A stretch of 64,000 bases of DNA from contig DHVW01000002.1 of the NCBI GenBank assembly GCA_002412865.1, positions 28,659 to 92,658 of the forward strand, in the 5' to 3' direction. Within the stretch, counting starts at the first letter, position 1. Every line of letters begins with the position of its first letter. This document shows positions 42,582 to 51,316 of this stretch, in pieces. Under the pieces are notes generated by a model, which saw only the letters and a program-made list of their open reading frames with translations, was not told where the DNA came from and did no database searches. Position numbers and translations under genes: made by a program. Origin of the DNA: Sulfurovum sp. UBA5198 (lineage in GTDB: Bacteria; Campylobacterota; Campylobacteria; Campylobacterales; Sulfurovaceae).

Positions 42582-43325
42582 ATGGTGGCAAAATATTTTT
42601 TATTTGATACAGAGACAACCGGAAATGGGGAGCAAGACCGCATAATACAAGTCGGTGGTATTTTGGTACACAGCAAAAATGAAATTGAAGTCTTTGACGA
42701 ACTTTGTAGTTGTGATGTTCCTATTTCTATTGAAGCTATGGCAGTACACCATATTACTCCTCAGATGATAGAATCAAAACCATCATTTTTACAAACTAAT
42801 TTTCATGCAAAACTTATAGAGTATAATTCGTTACAGAATTATCTAATAGCTCATAATATATCATTTGATACTGGCATGCTTCAAAAAGAGGGTTTTGTAA
42901 ATAATTATACAATCATCGATACACTTAGGTGTGCAAAACATCTTTTACCTCATGAGCAATCTCATGCCTTACAATATTTGAGATATTCTCTTGGTTTGTA
43001 TTCAGGGGAACAAAGCGAATGTGATACACTTAATGTAACAATTAAAGCACATGACGCAATAGGAGATGTGGTGGTAATGAAATTGCTACTTAGCAAACTC
43101 GTTCAAGAGCTTAGAGCGAAAAACAGTAGTTCTAATCCAATGGAAGAACTTGCTAGACTAACTCAAACTCCTGTGCTTATTGATATGTTTAAATTTGGAA
43201 AGTATAAAGGTCGCAAAGTAGCTGAAATTGCAAAAGAGGATAGTGGATATCTAAAATGGATGAAGAATAATATGGAACTTGATGAAGATTTAATCTATAC
43301 ACTAAATTACTATAATATAAACTAA
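42582..43325 (+). CDS. DnaQ-family 3'-5' exonuclease
   Basis: A 247-residue protein with a DEDD exonuclease domain at 1 to about 165 (LFDTETTG: D9, E11; AHNISFDTGML; DTLRCAKHL) and a C-terminal FGKYKGRKVAEIAKEDSGYLKWM domain of the DUF3820 type often fused to such exonucleases. It may act in replication fidelity or repair. The ribosome site AAGGG is just before the ATG. The stop overlaps the queC stop on the other strand (CTAA). Confidence 0.9.
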   Translation: MVAKYFLFDTETTGNGEQDRIIQVGGILVHSKNEIEVFDELCSCDVPISIEAMAVHHITPQMIESKPSFLQTNFHAKLIEYNSLQNYLIAHNISFDTGMLQKEGFVNNYTIIDTLRCAKHLLPHEQSHALQYLRYSLGLYSGEQSECDTLNVTIKAHDAIGDVVVMKLLLSKLVQELRAKNSSSNPMEELARLTQTPVLIDMFKFGKYKGRKVAEIAKEDSGYLKWMKNNMELDEDLIYTLNYYNIN

Positions 43326-43990
43326 CCTACATACTCTATTTGATCAACGGCATTAGCTTGTTTAAATCCATTTAGTCTAAGTCTGCAACTGTCACATAAA
43401 CCACAAGCTTTTTCACTGTTTTTATAGCAACTCCATGTCAATTTAAGCGGTACATTATTATCTAATGACTGTTTTACTATCTGTGCTTTTGAGAGATGCA
43501 CAAGTGGCATCTCAATTGATATTTTAGTCTCAAATTTTGTACCTTGATTTATAGCATTTTGCATTTTAATTATAAACTCTTCTGTGCAGTCTAGATATCC
43601 ACTACTATCTTCTTGTACTACACCAATAAAAATTGCCTCAGCACCCTCTTTTTCTGCAATTGAAGCTGCTATTGACAAGAATATTCCATTTCTAAAAGGA
43701 ACATATGTCACTGGAACTCCATCCTCTACTCCACCGTCAGGGACTGGAATAGTGCTATCAGTGAGAGCCGATGCTCCAATGTCACTAAAAAATGGCAATT
43801 CAATCTCATATTTATTTTGAACTCCTAATTCTTCTGTTAAGCTCCTAAAGCACTCAAGCTCCTTTGCCTCTGTTAGTTGTCTATAATTAAAATGAACACC
43901 AATAACTTCGTAGCCACTATTTTGTGCTATTTTTGTGCTTAATGCACTATCCATTCCACCAGAAATGACACAAACTGCTTTTTTGACCAT
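43322..43990 (-). CDS. queC: 7-cyano-7-deazaguanine synthase QueC
   Basis: A 222-residue enzyme converting CDG to preQ0, precursor of the queuosine tRNA base. The ATP-binding PP-loop SGGMDS (10-15) and the zinc-binding cysteine cluster TWSCYKNSEKACGLCDSC near the C terminus identify it. No other queuosine genes are in the window. Ribosome site AAAGG; promoter TGGTAAAAT at 44021-44029. Confidence 0.95.
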   Translation of the reverse strand: MVKKAVCVISGGMDSALSTKIAQNSGYEVIGVHFNYRQLTEAKELECFRSLTEELGVQNKYEIELPFFSDIGASALTDSTIPVPDGGVEDGVPVTYVPFRNGIFLSIAASIAEKEGAEAIFIGVVQEDSSGYLDCTEEFIIKMQNAINQGTKFETKISIEMPLVHLSKAQIVKQSLDNNVPLKLTWSCYKNSEKACGLCDSCRLRLNGFKQANAVDQIEYVG

Positions 43991-44020
43991 TAAATAATAC
44001 CTTTAAAAACTTTTAACCTA

Positions 44021-44029
44021 ATTTTACCA
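44021..44029 (-). promoter_or_regulatory. extended -10 promoter of queC
   Basis: TGGTAAAAT on the minus strand, 30 bases before the queC ATG and 11 bases from the start of the opposing ybeY -10 box. Confidence 0.45.
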
Positions 44030-44039
44030 ATTTTTTCGC

Positions 44040-44045
44040 TAAAAT
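44040..44045 (+). promoter_or_regulatory. -10 box of ybeY, placing +1 at the ATG
   Basis: TAAAAT followed by exactly six bases (CAAAAT) and the ybeY ATG. No ribosome binding site is present. Same geometry as acpS and mlaE. Confidence 0.5.
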
Positions 44046-44051
44046 CAAAAT

Positions 44052-44474
44052 ATGATAGATATAGAAAATAAAACTGATACAATCATTGATCAAAATGCAC
44101 TTGAAGTCATTAGTGAAGCGATGAGCGAAAAAGATATTGATTTAATGTTGGTCACTAATCAAACTATACAAGAGTATAATCTTCAGTATAGAGGCAAAGA
44201 TGTACCTACTGATGTGTTAAGCTTTCCTATTGATGATAATATGCCTCATGCACCTCTAGGATCTATTATTATATCCCTAGAGTATGCCAGCAATATGGCC
44301 AAAGAGTTAGCTCATAGTTTAAATGATGAAGTATCCTTATTGCTAATCCATGGAATACTGCATCTACTTGGGTTTGATCATGAAGTAGATAACGGCGAGA
44401 TGAGAAAAAAAGAGAGAGAATGGATAGAATATTTTAACCTACCTTCTAGCCTAATCGAGAGAAGTATTACATAG
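44052..44474 (+). CDS. ybeY: endoribonuclease YbeY
   Basis: A 140-residue zinc RNase needed for 16S rRNA 3'-end maturation and ribosome quality control. TDVLSFP (53-59) and the zinc site HGILHLLGFDH (H100, H104, H110) are diagnostic. The first residues MIDIENKT fit the family N terminus, so the ATG at 44052 is right even though it lacks a ribosome site. It converges on mrdA, ending nine bases from its stop. Confidence 0.95.
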   Translation: MIDIENKTDTIIDQNALEVISEAMSEKDIDLMLVTNQTIQEYNLQYRGKDVPTDVLSFPIDDNMPHAPLGSIIISLEYASNMAKELAHSLNDEVSLLLIHGILHLLGFDHEVDNGEMRKKEREWIEYFNLPSSLIERSIT

Positions 44475-44483
44475 CTTCATTAA

Positions 44484-46319
44484 CTAGTGATTTTTAGTAA
44501 CATTTGTATCGATTATATTGCTTGAAACATTATTTTTTTTCGTAAAATACCCATGAGCAACTAGCCACCTGTATATATCTGCAGCAATTGGTCCAGATGC
44601 CGTTCCACCATGTCCACCATGCTCCACAAGAACAGTTACAATTATCTCAGGATTTTCATATGGGGCGTATGTCGTAATCCAAGCGTGTGAACGATGATAG
44701 TATTCCATTTGCTCTTCTTTCATTCTTGCTCTTTCGCCTTTGGCAATACCAACAACTTGTGATGTTCCTGTTTTTCCAGCAACACTCACACCAACCCCGT
44801 TAAAAACGCTTGATGCCGTTCCTCCACTCACATTACAAACATCATACATACCATTTCTGATTTGATTTAAATATTTACTAGGCAAATTAATAAACTTTGG
44901 ATATTGGATTACTTTTTTGCCAGCTATATTGCTTGCAAAAGTTGGTGTAGGGAGTTTAGATGTTGCAATAAGAGCCGTATATCTCGCTAGTTGTAATGGA
45001 GTAGCTAGCAAATAGCCTTGTCCTATAGAAGTATTTACAGTCTCTCCAGGATACCAAGCCTCTTTAAATCTTTTTTGCTTCCACTCTGGATTTGGTACCA
45101 ATCCACTTGATTCACCACTCAAGTCAACACCAGTTGGCTCTCCAAAGCCAAAAACTTTTAAGCCTTTTGAAATTCCAATAATCCCAGCAGCAAGACTTTT
45201 TTTATAATAATATACATCAACACTCTCTTTGATTGATTTTCTTAAATCCGTTACACCATGTCCATTTTTTGCCCAATCCCTAAAAATATGGCTACCAACC
45301 TTTAAAGATCCTGGGCAATTCTCAGCTGTATCTAGTATACCAGGTTTAGCCATATTCATTGATAATGCCATGCCCATCTTAATGGTTGAGCCTGGTGGAT
45401 ATTTGCCATTTAGAAATTTATTTGTAAATGGGTGATCTAAATCTTCTTGGAGCGACTGCCAATTTTCGGATGTGATACCGCTTGTAAACATATTAGGATC
45501 ATAACTAGGAGTACTAACAGCAGCTAATATTTCACCATTTGGACGCATTACAACGGCGGCTCCAGCTTTTTCTCCAAAAGTCTCATAAATCATTTTTTGA
45601 AGTTCTGCATCAAGATGTAGAACTAATGTTCTATTCTCAATAGGAGGAACTCTTTTTACTATCTCAATTTCTTGATTAGTAGCTGTAACTTTGCTAACTA
45701 TTGAGCCTGGTATACCTTGTAATGCTGTATTGTAATATTTTTCAAGTGAACTTTTTCCAGCCACACCAATTGCATTTGTTATATAGCTTGCATTATTTTC
45801 TTTAAAATTGGATTTGCCTACATATCCTACAACATGTGATGCGTATGCACCATATGGGTAAAATCGTTTTGCATTTATTTCAATTCTAATATTGTCGTCC
45901 ATACTTAGTCTCGGATATACAGCCAATATATCCTCATATCTTACAAAATCTATAACTTTGATATAGTTATGATTATAGTAAGAACTCTCTTTTTTGTATA
46001 CCTTTTTGATTAATGTTTGATTTAAGTCATTAAATGAATTTTTAAGATTATTAATTGTGGTGTTAAACTCACTACTGTCAATTTTAAGTCTAGGTGCGAG
46101 AGAGATAGAAAAACCTAGCTTGTTCATGGCAAGTAACTTGCCATTTCTGTCTACAATTTCACCTCTAACAGGTTTTATGAAATATGTTTTTTCTGTATTT
46201 TGTTTAGCTAACTTTTCATAATAAAAATTTGATTTTATACTAACATGATACAGTCTTATAAATAGTATTACCCATAAGGAAACAAATAATACAAGTACAA
46301 TAATATTTCTTAATTTCAC
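44484..46319 (-). CDS. mrdA: penicillin-binding protein 2
   Basis: A 611-residue transpeptidase of cell elongation. One N-terminal transmembrane helix (about 5-24) is followed by a dimerisation domain and a transpeptidase domain with the serine motif STIK (S311) and the KTG triad residue set in AGKTGTSQ. It is the last gene of the lptA operon and overlaps the upstream mreD-like gene by four bases. The homologous Campylobacter gene occupies the same place. Confidence 0.94.
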   Translation of the reverse strand: MKLRNIIVLVLFVSLWVILFIRLYHVSIKSNFYYEKLAKQNTEKTYFIKPVRGEIVDRNGKLLAMNKLGFSISLAPRLKIDSSEFNTTINNLKNSFNDLNQTLIKKVYKKESSYYNHNYIKVIDFVRYEDILAVYPRLSMDDNIRIEINAKRFYPYGAYASHVVGYVGKSNFKENNASYITNAIGVAGKSSLEKYYNTALQGIPGSIVSKVTATNQEIEIVKRVPPIENRTLVLHLDAELQKMIYETFGEKAGAAVVMRPNGEILAAVSTPSYDPNMFTSGITSENWQSLQEDLDHPFTNKFLNGKYPPGSTIKMGMALSMNMAKPGILDTAENCPGSLKVGSHIFRDWAKNGHGVTDLRKSIKESVDVYYYKKSLAAGIIGISKGLKVFGFGEPTGVDLSGESSGLVPNPEWKQKRFKEAWYPGETVNTSIGQGYLLATPLQLARYTALIATSKLPTPTFASNIAGKKVIQYPKFINLPSKYLNQIRNGMYDVCNVSGGTASSVFNGVGVSVAGKTGTSQVVGIAKGERARMKEEQMEYYHRSHAWITTYAPYENPEIIVTVLVEHGGHGGTASGPIAADIYRWLVAHGYFTKKNNVSSNIIDTNVTKNH

Positions 46320-46783
46320 AGCATAGCAACCAAAAAAATGTCTAGCAACATTGATATCAAAACCAATATACCAATATGTACATACTCAAGTTCAAATGTA
46401 AAATCAAAAATATATGCAACAAGAAAATATATAATATATATTGAAATAACCATTATTGCACTAACACATATTTTACAATTAACAATAATTCTTAGTCTTG
46501 GAAATACGAACAAATAGCACAACAGTACAGCTATAATACTAGAAAATATTGGCACAGATGTATTTATATCAAGATTTAATAGATACAAAAATGATATAAA
46601 GATTTGCATTATATTATCATCCCTTATGCCAACAATCATTAAGTAACCAGCTAGTCCAATAAAAAATGGAAGAACAACATAGAGCGAAATTAATATAGGA
46701 TAAAGCAAAGCCAGTAATACTAGAAGTAATGATACAAATAAGTTATCATTGCTAGCAGAGCGATGATTATATTTAGATATCAT
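46316..46783 (-). CDS. small integral membrane protein, MreD-like by position
   Basis: A 155-residue protein with about five hydrophobic helices and no soluble domain. Sequence alone does not name it. Its size, helix content and place directly upstream of PBP2 resemble MreD, which precedes mrdA in many bacteria; in Campylobacter a membrane protein (Cj0651-like) holds the same place. It overlaps both neighbours by four bases, so it is surely expressed with them. Confidence 0.8.
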   Translation of the reverse strand: MISKYNHRSASNDNLFVSLLLVLLALLYPILISLYVVLPFFIGLAGYLMIVGIRDDNIMQIFISFLYLLNLDINTSVPIFSSIIAVLLCYLFVFPRLRIIVNCKICVSAIMVISIYIIYFLVAYIFDFTFELEYVHIGILVLISMLLDIFLVAML

Positions 46784-47259
46784 ATTGTATTTCGTTTATT
46801 AATTTTAAATACAACCGCCACCTCATTACAAACTGGAAAATGAATGCACTTAATGCAGTCAGCCCATATTTTATGTTCTGGGATTTGAGATTTCTCTATC
46901 TCTACAAAACCTAATTTCTTGAAAAAATCAGGTACATAAGTTAGTGCCAATACATCTTCTCCTACGCCAAGTTCGTACGCTTCATCAAGTCCAAACTGAA
47001 CCATCTTTTTTCCAATATCTTTACCTCGATAATTTTTGTCTACGATTAAGCTTCTTATTTCAGCTAGTCTAACTGAATGCAGATGCAACGCTGTATATCC
47101 AACAATTTTATTATCATCTTTTGCTATTACATACGAACGAATAGTTGTTGCCATCTCATCATTGGTTCTAGGCAAAATTACACCAGATTTTACATCTTCA
47201 ATTACCAAGAGTTGCATCTCTTCAATATCTAATAGTGTTGGTTTAGATAATTGTATCAA
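46780..47259 (-). CDS. GNAT acetyltransferase, short N-acetylglutamate synthase-like
   Basis: A 159-residue GNAT protein. IRSLIVDKNYRGKDIGKKMV is the acetyl-CoA motif A, and the C-terminal DCIKCIHFPVCNEVAVV is the cysteine-bearing signature of short-form N-acetylglutamate synthases, the first step of arginine synthesis. It lies inside an envelope operon between engB and the mreD-like gene, with four-base overlaps on both sides. Other GNAT substrates cannot be excluded. Confidence 0.85.
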   Translation of the reverse strand: MIQLSKPTLLDIEEMQLLVIEDVKSGVILPRTNDEMATTIRSYVIAKDDNKIVGYTALHLHSVRLAEIRSLIVDKNYRGKDIGKKMVQFGLDEAYELGVGEDVLALTYVPDFFKKLGFVEIEKSQIPEHKIWADCIKCIHFPVCNEVAVVFKINKRNTI

Positions 47260-47864
47260 AACTCTACCCCAAAAATACGATTTAAGATTAATTTATGCAC
47301 AGGTAATGCAGTATGATTTTTGCTATTTGTAAACATAATCGCTTCTGGAAACTCTCTCCTTAAAGCAGAAAGCTCTTTTTGGTTGAGTTTATCACTTTTG
47401 GTAAATACGGCTACATACATTTGATCTGGCTTTAAAATGCTTTTTATATATTCACTCACATCTTTATCTATCTGTGCATTTGGATGTCTGCAGTCCCTTA
47501 GGTGTATAAAAATCCTAATTGATACTCTATCATGAACAAAATCTAATAGATTTTTTTGCCAAACTTCTTTGAGTGACTTTGATACTTTTGCATATCCAAA
47601 ACCAGGTAGATCCACAAGTCTCAAAGGATATCTTATTTCATTATATTGATATACTGTATCAAAAAAGTTTATTAGGCGTGTTTTACCAGGCGTTGATGAG
47701 CTTTTTGCTAAACTTTTGCGATTAGTTAGTGTATTTATTGTCGAACTTTTACCGACATTGGAGCGACCTAAAAATACAACTTCACTTATGTTTTCTGGCA
47801 AACTATCATCTAGGCTTTGGGCCGATTTTATAAATTCTGCGCTTATTATTCTTGGAGTACTCAA
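47256..47864 (-). CDS. engB: ribosome biogenesis GTPase EngB (YsxC/YihA)
   Basis: A 202-residue small GTPase for 50S ribosome assembly. G1 GRSNVGKSS (33-41), G2 PGKTRLINFF, G3 DLPGFGYAKV and G4 TKSDK are complete. It overlaps lptA and the acetyltransferase gene by four bases each. The lptA-engB pairing is also found in Campylobacter. Confidence 0.95.
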   Translation of the reverse strand: MSTPRIISAEFIKSAQSLDDSLPENISEVVFLGRSNVGKSSTINTLTNRKSLAKSSSTPGKTRLINFFDTVYQYNEIRYPLRLVDLPGFGYAKVSKSLKEVWQKNLLDFVHDRVSIRIFIHLRDCRHPNAQIDKDVSEYIKSILKPDQMYVAVFTKSDKLNQKELSALRREFPEAIMFTNSKNHTALPVHKLILNRIFGVEF

Positions 47865-48331
47865 TTTTTGCCTTTTATGTTAAAAATAAATTTTACTGGT
47901 TTATTTGTTTGGCTCTTCACACTCGCATTGCCACTTTTTATATCTACATTGATTAAGTCACCAGACAGATGCCTTTTATTTATTAAATCATCAGTAGATG
48001 CGTTGCCTTGGAGCTGATATTTTGACTCCTTGGTCCAATGCTTCATTGTATTTGAGCGACCTTTATAGTGTGATTTTTTATCGCTAATTTCAAAACTTGC
48101 ATTACCTTTTGCCTCATATAGCCTAGTTTGGTTCTGGTCGTCGAAATAAACTATTGCTTCATTTGCTCTCATCCAATTTTTACTATCTTGTTTCATCAGA
48201 ACATTTCCAACAAATCTAACTTCTTTTTTGCTATTACTCGCAAAAACGCTATTAGCTGTTACTTCAATTTTATTTGAATAGGCTTGCGTGAATATGCCCA
48301 TGAGAATAAAAATTGATAATATATTACGCAT
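47861..48331 (-). CDS. lptA: LptA/OstA-like periplasmic LPS transport protein
   Basis: A 156-residue exported protein with a short signal peptide (about 1-19) and a beta-jellyroll OstA domain (EVTANSVFASNSKKEVRFVGNVLMKQDSKNWMRANEAIVYF region) that bridges lipopolysaccharide across the periplasm. It heads a five-gene operon with the promoter TGGTATAAT upstream and ribosome site AGAGGG. LptC and LptB are not nearby. Confidence 0.88.
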   Translation of the reverse strand: MRNILSIFILMGIFTQAYSNKIEVTANSVFASNSKKEVRFVGNVLMKQDSKNWMRANEAIVYFDDQNQTRLYEAKGNASFEISDKKSHYKGRSNTMKHWTKESKYQLQGNASTDDLINKRHLSGDLINVDIKSGNASVKSQTNKPVKFIFNIKGKN

Positions 48332-48355
48332 ATCTTACCCTCTGATTTTTGTGGT

Positions 48356-48364
48356 ATTATACCA
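48356..48364 (-). promoter_or_regulatory. extended -10 promoter of the lptA operon
   Basis: TGGTATAAT on the minus strand, 24 bases before the lptA ATG. The remaining part of the 164-base gap to gltX shows only the gltX promoter. Confidence 0.6.
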
Positions 48365-48436
48365 TATCAAATCTCTTAAAAAGATATTATAAATACTAAT
48401 CAAATATCGATTATGATCTTAAAATGAATTGAAAAA

Positions 48437-48464
48437 TTGACAATTAAGAAAAAGACTCTATAAT
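48437..48464 (+). promoter_or_regulatory. sigma-70 promoter of the gltX operon
   Basis: Perfect TTGACA (48437-48442) and TATAAT (48459-48464) with a 16-bp spacer. The leader is about 25 nt and holds AGGAG at good distance. Confidence 0.8.
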
Positions 48465-48495
48465 TACATATTATAAAAACGACTTAGGAGTCAAT

Positions 48496-49803
48496 ATGCT
48501 TAGATTTGCACCATCACCTACTGGTGATATGCACATTGGTAACCTGCGGGTAGCCATTATTAATTATATAGTTGCAATGCAAAGGAGCGTAGAGTTTATC
48601 GTACGCATTGAAGATACAGATAAAGAGAGAAATATAGAAGGTAAAGATGGTGAGATATTACAAATATTAGAAAAATTTGCACTGCCTCACTCTCAACTTT
48701 TTTATCAAAGTGCAAATCTTCATATTCATCAAACTATGGCTATCCGTCTACTTGAAGATAAAAAAGCATTTGCTTGTGATTGTACACCTGATGAGCTTGA
48801 AAAAGAAAGAAAAAAAGCCAAAGAGAACAAAGTGGCATATAGATATAGTGGGAAATGCGAAAACAAAACAAAAGTTGATATTGAAAATATGAAAGCTAAT
48901 AACATACCGTTTGTAATTCGTCTAAAGAAACCACTCGAAAATATAGTTTACAATGATTTAATCAAAGGTAGTTTTGAAACAGCTCCAAATGAGGTAGATA
49001 GTTTTGTAATTTTAAGAGCTGATGGTACTCCAACATATAATTTTGCTTGTGCGAGTGACGATATGACAAGTGGCGTTGATATGGTAATTAGGGGCGAGGA
49101 TCATATAAGTAATACACCAAAACAGATACATATTAAAAATCAACTTGGCTACACGCAAGAGACCATATATGCCCACTTGCCAATAATACTAAATAGTGAA
49201 AATAAAAAGATGAGCAAAAGAGATGATGCTAGTTCTGTTAAATGGCTACTAGAAAACGGTTTTTTACCTGATGCAATAATAAATTATCTTTTACTTCTTG
49301 GGAACAATCCTCCTAGTGAAATTTTTACACTTCCTGAAGCAAAAGAGTGGTTCGATTTGAAAAAAATTAGTAAAAGTCCAGCTAAATTTGATATTGATAA
49401 GCTTAAATTCATAAATCGAGAACATTTGAAAATTATGGATGATAAAAAACTATCAATGCTTTTTGGATATAGTGATATTGAAATTGGAAAACTAGCAAAA
49501 CTATATATAGATGAATGTAGCACAATAAATGAACTTGATGTCAAAATTAAGAGTATCTTTGCTCCAAAATTATTTGAAAATGAATGGGGTAGTGAGATGA
49601 TGCTATTGCAAAGCATAATCAATAATGCTCCGATGTTTAAAACATATGATGAATTTAAAAGCTATACTATGGAAAAAAGTGAATTAAAAGGTAAAATGCT
49701 ATTCAAGCCTCTACGCCTTCTACTAACAGGCGAAGAGAATGGTCCAGAGCTTAGCGAGCTTTATCCGCTTATCAAATCATATTTATTGGAGATTGTATCA
49801 TGA
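48496..49803 (+). CDS. gltX: glutamyl-tRNA synthetase
   Basis: A 435-residue class I synthetase with HIGN (13-16) and KMSKR (238-242) ATP motifs and the RxEDTD motif (RIEDTD near 38-42). Campylobacterota carry two GltX paralogues, one charging tRNA-Glu and one misacylating tRNA-Gln for later GatCAB amidation; which this is cannot be told from this window. It has a strong promoter and overlaps yggT by four bases. Confidence 0.93.
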   Translation: MLRFAPSPTGDMHIGNLRVAIINYIVAMQRSVEFIVRIEDTDKERNIEGKDGEILQILEKFALPHSQLFYQSANLHIHQTMAIRLLEDKKAFACDCTPDELEKERKKAKENKVAYRYSGKCENKTKVDIENMKANNIPFVIRLKKPLENIVYNDLIKGSFETAPNEVDSFVILRADGTPTYNFACASDDMTSGVDMVIRGEDHISNTPKQIHIKNQLGYTQETIYAHLPIILNSENKKMSKRDDASSVKWLLENGFLPDAIINYLLLLGNNPPSEIFTLPEAKEWFDLKKISKSPAKFDIDKLKFINREHLKIMDDKKLSMLFGYSDIEIGKLAKLYIDECSTINELDVKIKSIFAPKLFENEWGSEMMLLQSIINNAPMFKTYDEFKSYTMEKSELKGKMLFKPLRLLLTGEENGPELSELYPLIKSYLLEIVS

Positions 49804-50045
49804 ACCTTGTATCTAATTTAATCGGTGGGCTAATTAATGTCTATATATGGATTTTAATAATTTCTTCACTAATTGGTCTTTTTGCACCACACATCAGACA
49901 CCCGTTACTTAATATGGCATGGTCAATTACAAATCCACCATTAGAGTTTATTAGAAAAAATATGCCGTTTGTTGTTCAAGGTCCTGTTGATTTTTCACCA
50001 CTTGTTCTTATAGTGGGACTGCAATTAATTAAGGCTATATTTTGA
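49800..50045 (+). CDS. YggT-family membrane protein
   Basis: An 81-residue protein with two hydrophobic segments and the NPPLEFIRKNMPF motif between them, which defines the YGGT family. Its function is not settled; relatives affect cell shape or turgor. It overlaps gltX and the slt gene by four bases each. Confidence 0.88.
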   Translation: MNLVSNLIGGLINVYIWILIISSLIGLFAPHIRHPLLNMAWSITNPPLEFIRKNMPFVVQGPVDFSPLVLIVGLQLIKAIF

Positions 50046-51301
50046 ATATTAAAAAAATATCTACTATTTTATGCTGTTTATTGATAGCATCACAGCTTAA
50101 TGCCAAAACAGTATTGCTTAATGATTTAGCCGATATGCCTGCAAGTATTGAAAAGGATTTTTACATTTGGAAATTCATTTCAAATCCTGACACAACCATA
50201 GATGATGTAAACATTGCCGTTTCCCAAGTATATAATGTAAATAGCTCTATCTCTAAAGCATATAGTGCAAAAACAGGCAATACAATAAAACACGGTATTA
50301 AATGCACAACTCCAGACTGCGTGCCACCACCTCCAAGCAAAACAACACAAGAAGCAAAGAAATATTTTGGTGCTGGGATAAAAGCAGTCATTGCCAATGA
50401 TTTAGAAAATGCAAAAAATTATTTCGCATATACGAAACAACTCGCAGATAAACAATTTGCTAAAGACCAAGCAACATTTTGGCTTTATTTGGTCACAAAA
50501 GATCAAAATTACATAAATGAACTAATACTCAGCAAGGATATAAATATATACTCCCTTGTAGCAAATGATATTACAGGTAGAAATTATCCCAATGTATTAT
50601 CTCCAACATATGAGAAGAGTAGCAAAGAAGGCTTTGACATCAAAGATCCTATTCATTGGGTACGACTAAAAGAGAAACTATATAAGCCAAATGCTGATTT
50701 AGGCTCACTTGCAAAAGAATATGAAACTACCGAAACATTAGCCCATAATACATTTATAAAGGCGTATGCCTCTGGATATACAGAAAACTATTTTCCTCTA
50801 CCATATCGTAAACAGATGGAAAATATGCCTTTGCAAAGACAAGCTTTAATCTACTCAATTGCAAGACAAGAGAGTCGTTTTGTGCCAGCTTCTATATCAA
50901 GAGCATATGCACTTGGAATGATGCAGATAATGCCATTTTTAGTGAAACATATAGCTAGTGAAAAGGGTGAAGAACTTGACCTTGACAAGATGTTTGATCC
51001 AGAGTATGCCATATCATATGCAGATCATCATCTTAACTATCTAAATAGAACTTTACAGCATCCACTATTTGTAGCATATGCTTACAATGCTGGGATTGGA
51101 TACACTAGAAATCTCCTGCGTAAACCTGAGATGTTTAGAGGTGGTGAATTTGAGCCGTATTTAAGTATGGAACGGATGGAGAATGTAGAGGCTAGAGAGT
51201 ATGGCAAGAAAGTTTTAACAAATTATGTGATATACAACAATAGACTTGGAATTCCAACTAGAATGCAATCAATGCTAAACCAATTAAGTGAAAATAGATA
51301 A
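50042..51301 (+). CDS. soluble-type lytic transglycosylase
   Basis: A 419-residue exported enzyme. A signal peptide (about 1-22) leads to a helical region and a C-terminal SLT (goose-lysozyme) domain with catalytic E277 in ARQESRF, then MMQIMPF and AYNAG motifs. It cuts peptidoglycan to anhydro-muropeptides. Start is a TTG sharing bases with the yggT stop. It is shorter than E. coli Slt70. Confidence 0.92.
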   Translation: MNIKKISTILCCLLIASQLNAKTVLLNDLADMPASIEKDFYIWKFISNPDTTIDDVNIAVSQVYNVNSSISKAYSAKTGNTIKHGIKCTTPDCVPPPPSKTTQEAKKYFGAGIKAVIANDLENAKNYFAYTKQLADKQFAKDQATFWLYLVTKDQNYINELILSKDINIYSLVANDITGRNYPNVLSPTYEKSSKEGFDIKDPIHWVRLKEKLYKPNADLGSLAKEYETTETLAHNTFIKAYASGYTENYFPLPYRKQMENMPLQRQALIYSIARQESRFVPASISRAYALGMMQIMPFLVKHIASEKGEELDLDKMFDPEYAISYADHHLNYLNRTLQHPLFVAYAYNAGIGYTRNLLRKPEMFRGGEFEPYLSMERMENVEAREYGKKVLTNYVIYNNRLGIPTRMQSMLNQLSENR

Positions 51302-51316
51302 TAAAAGTGAAAATAT

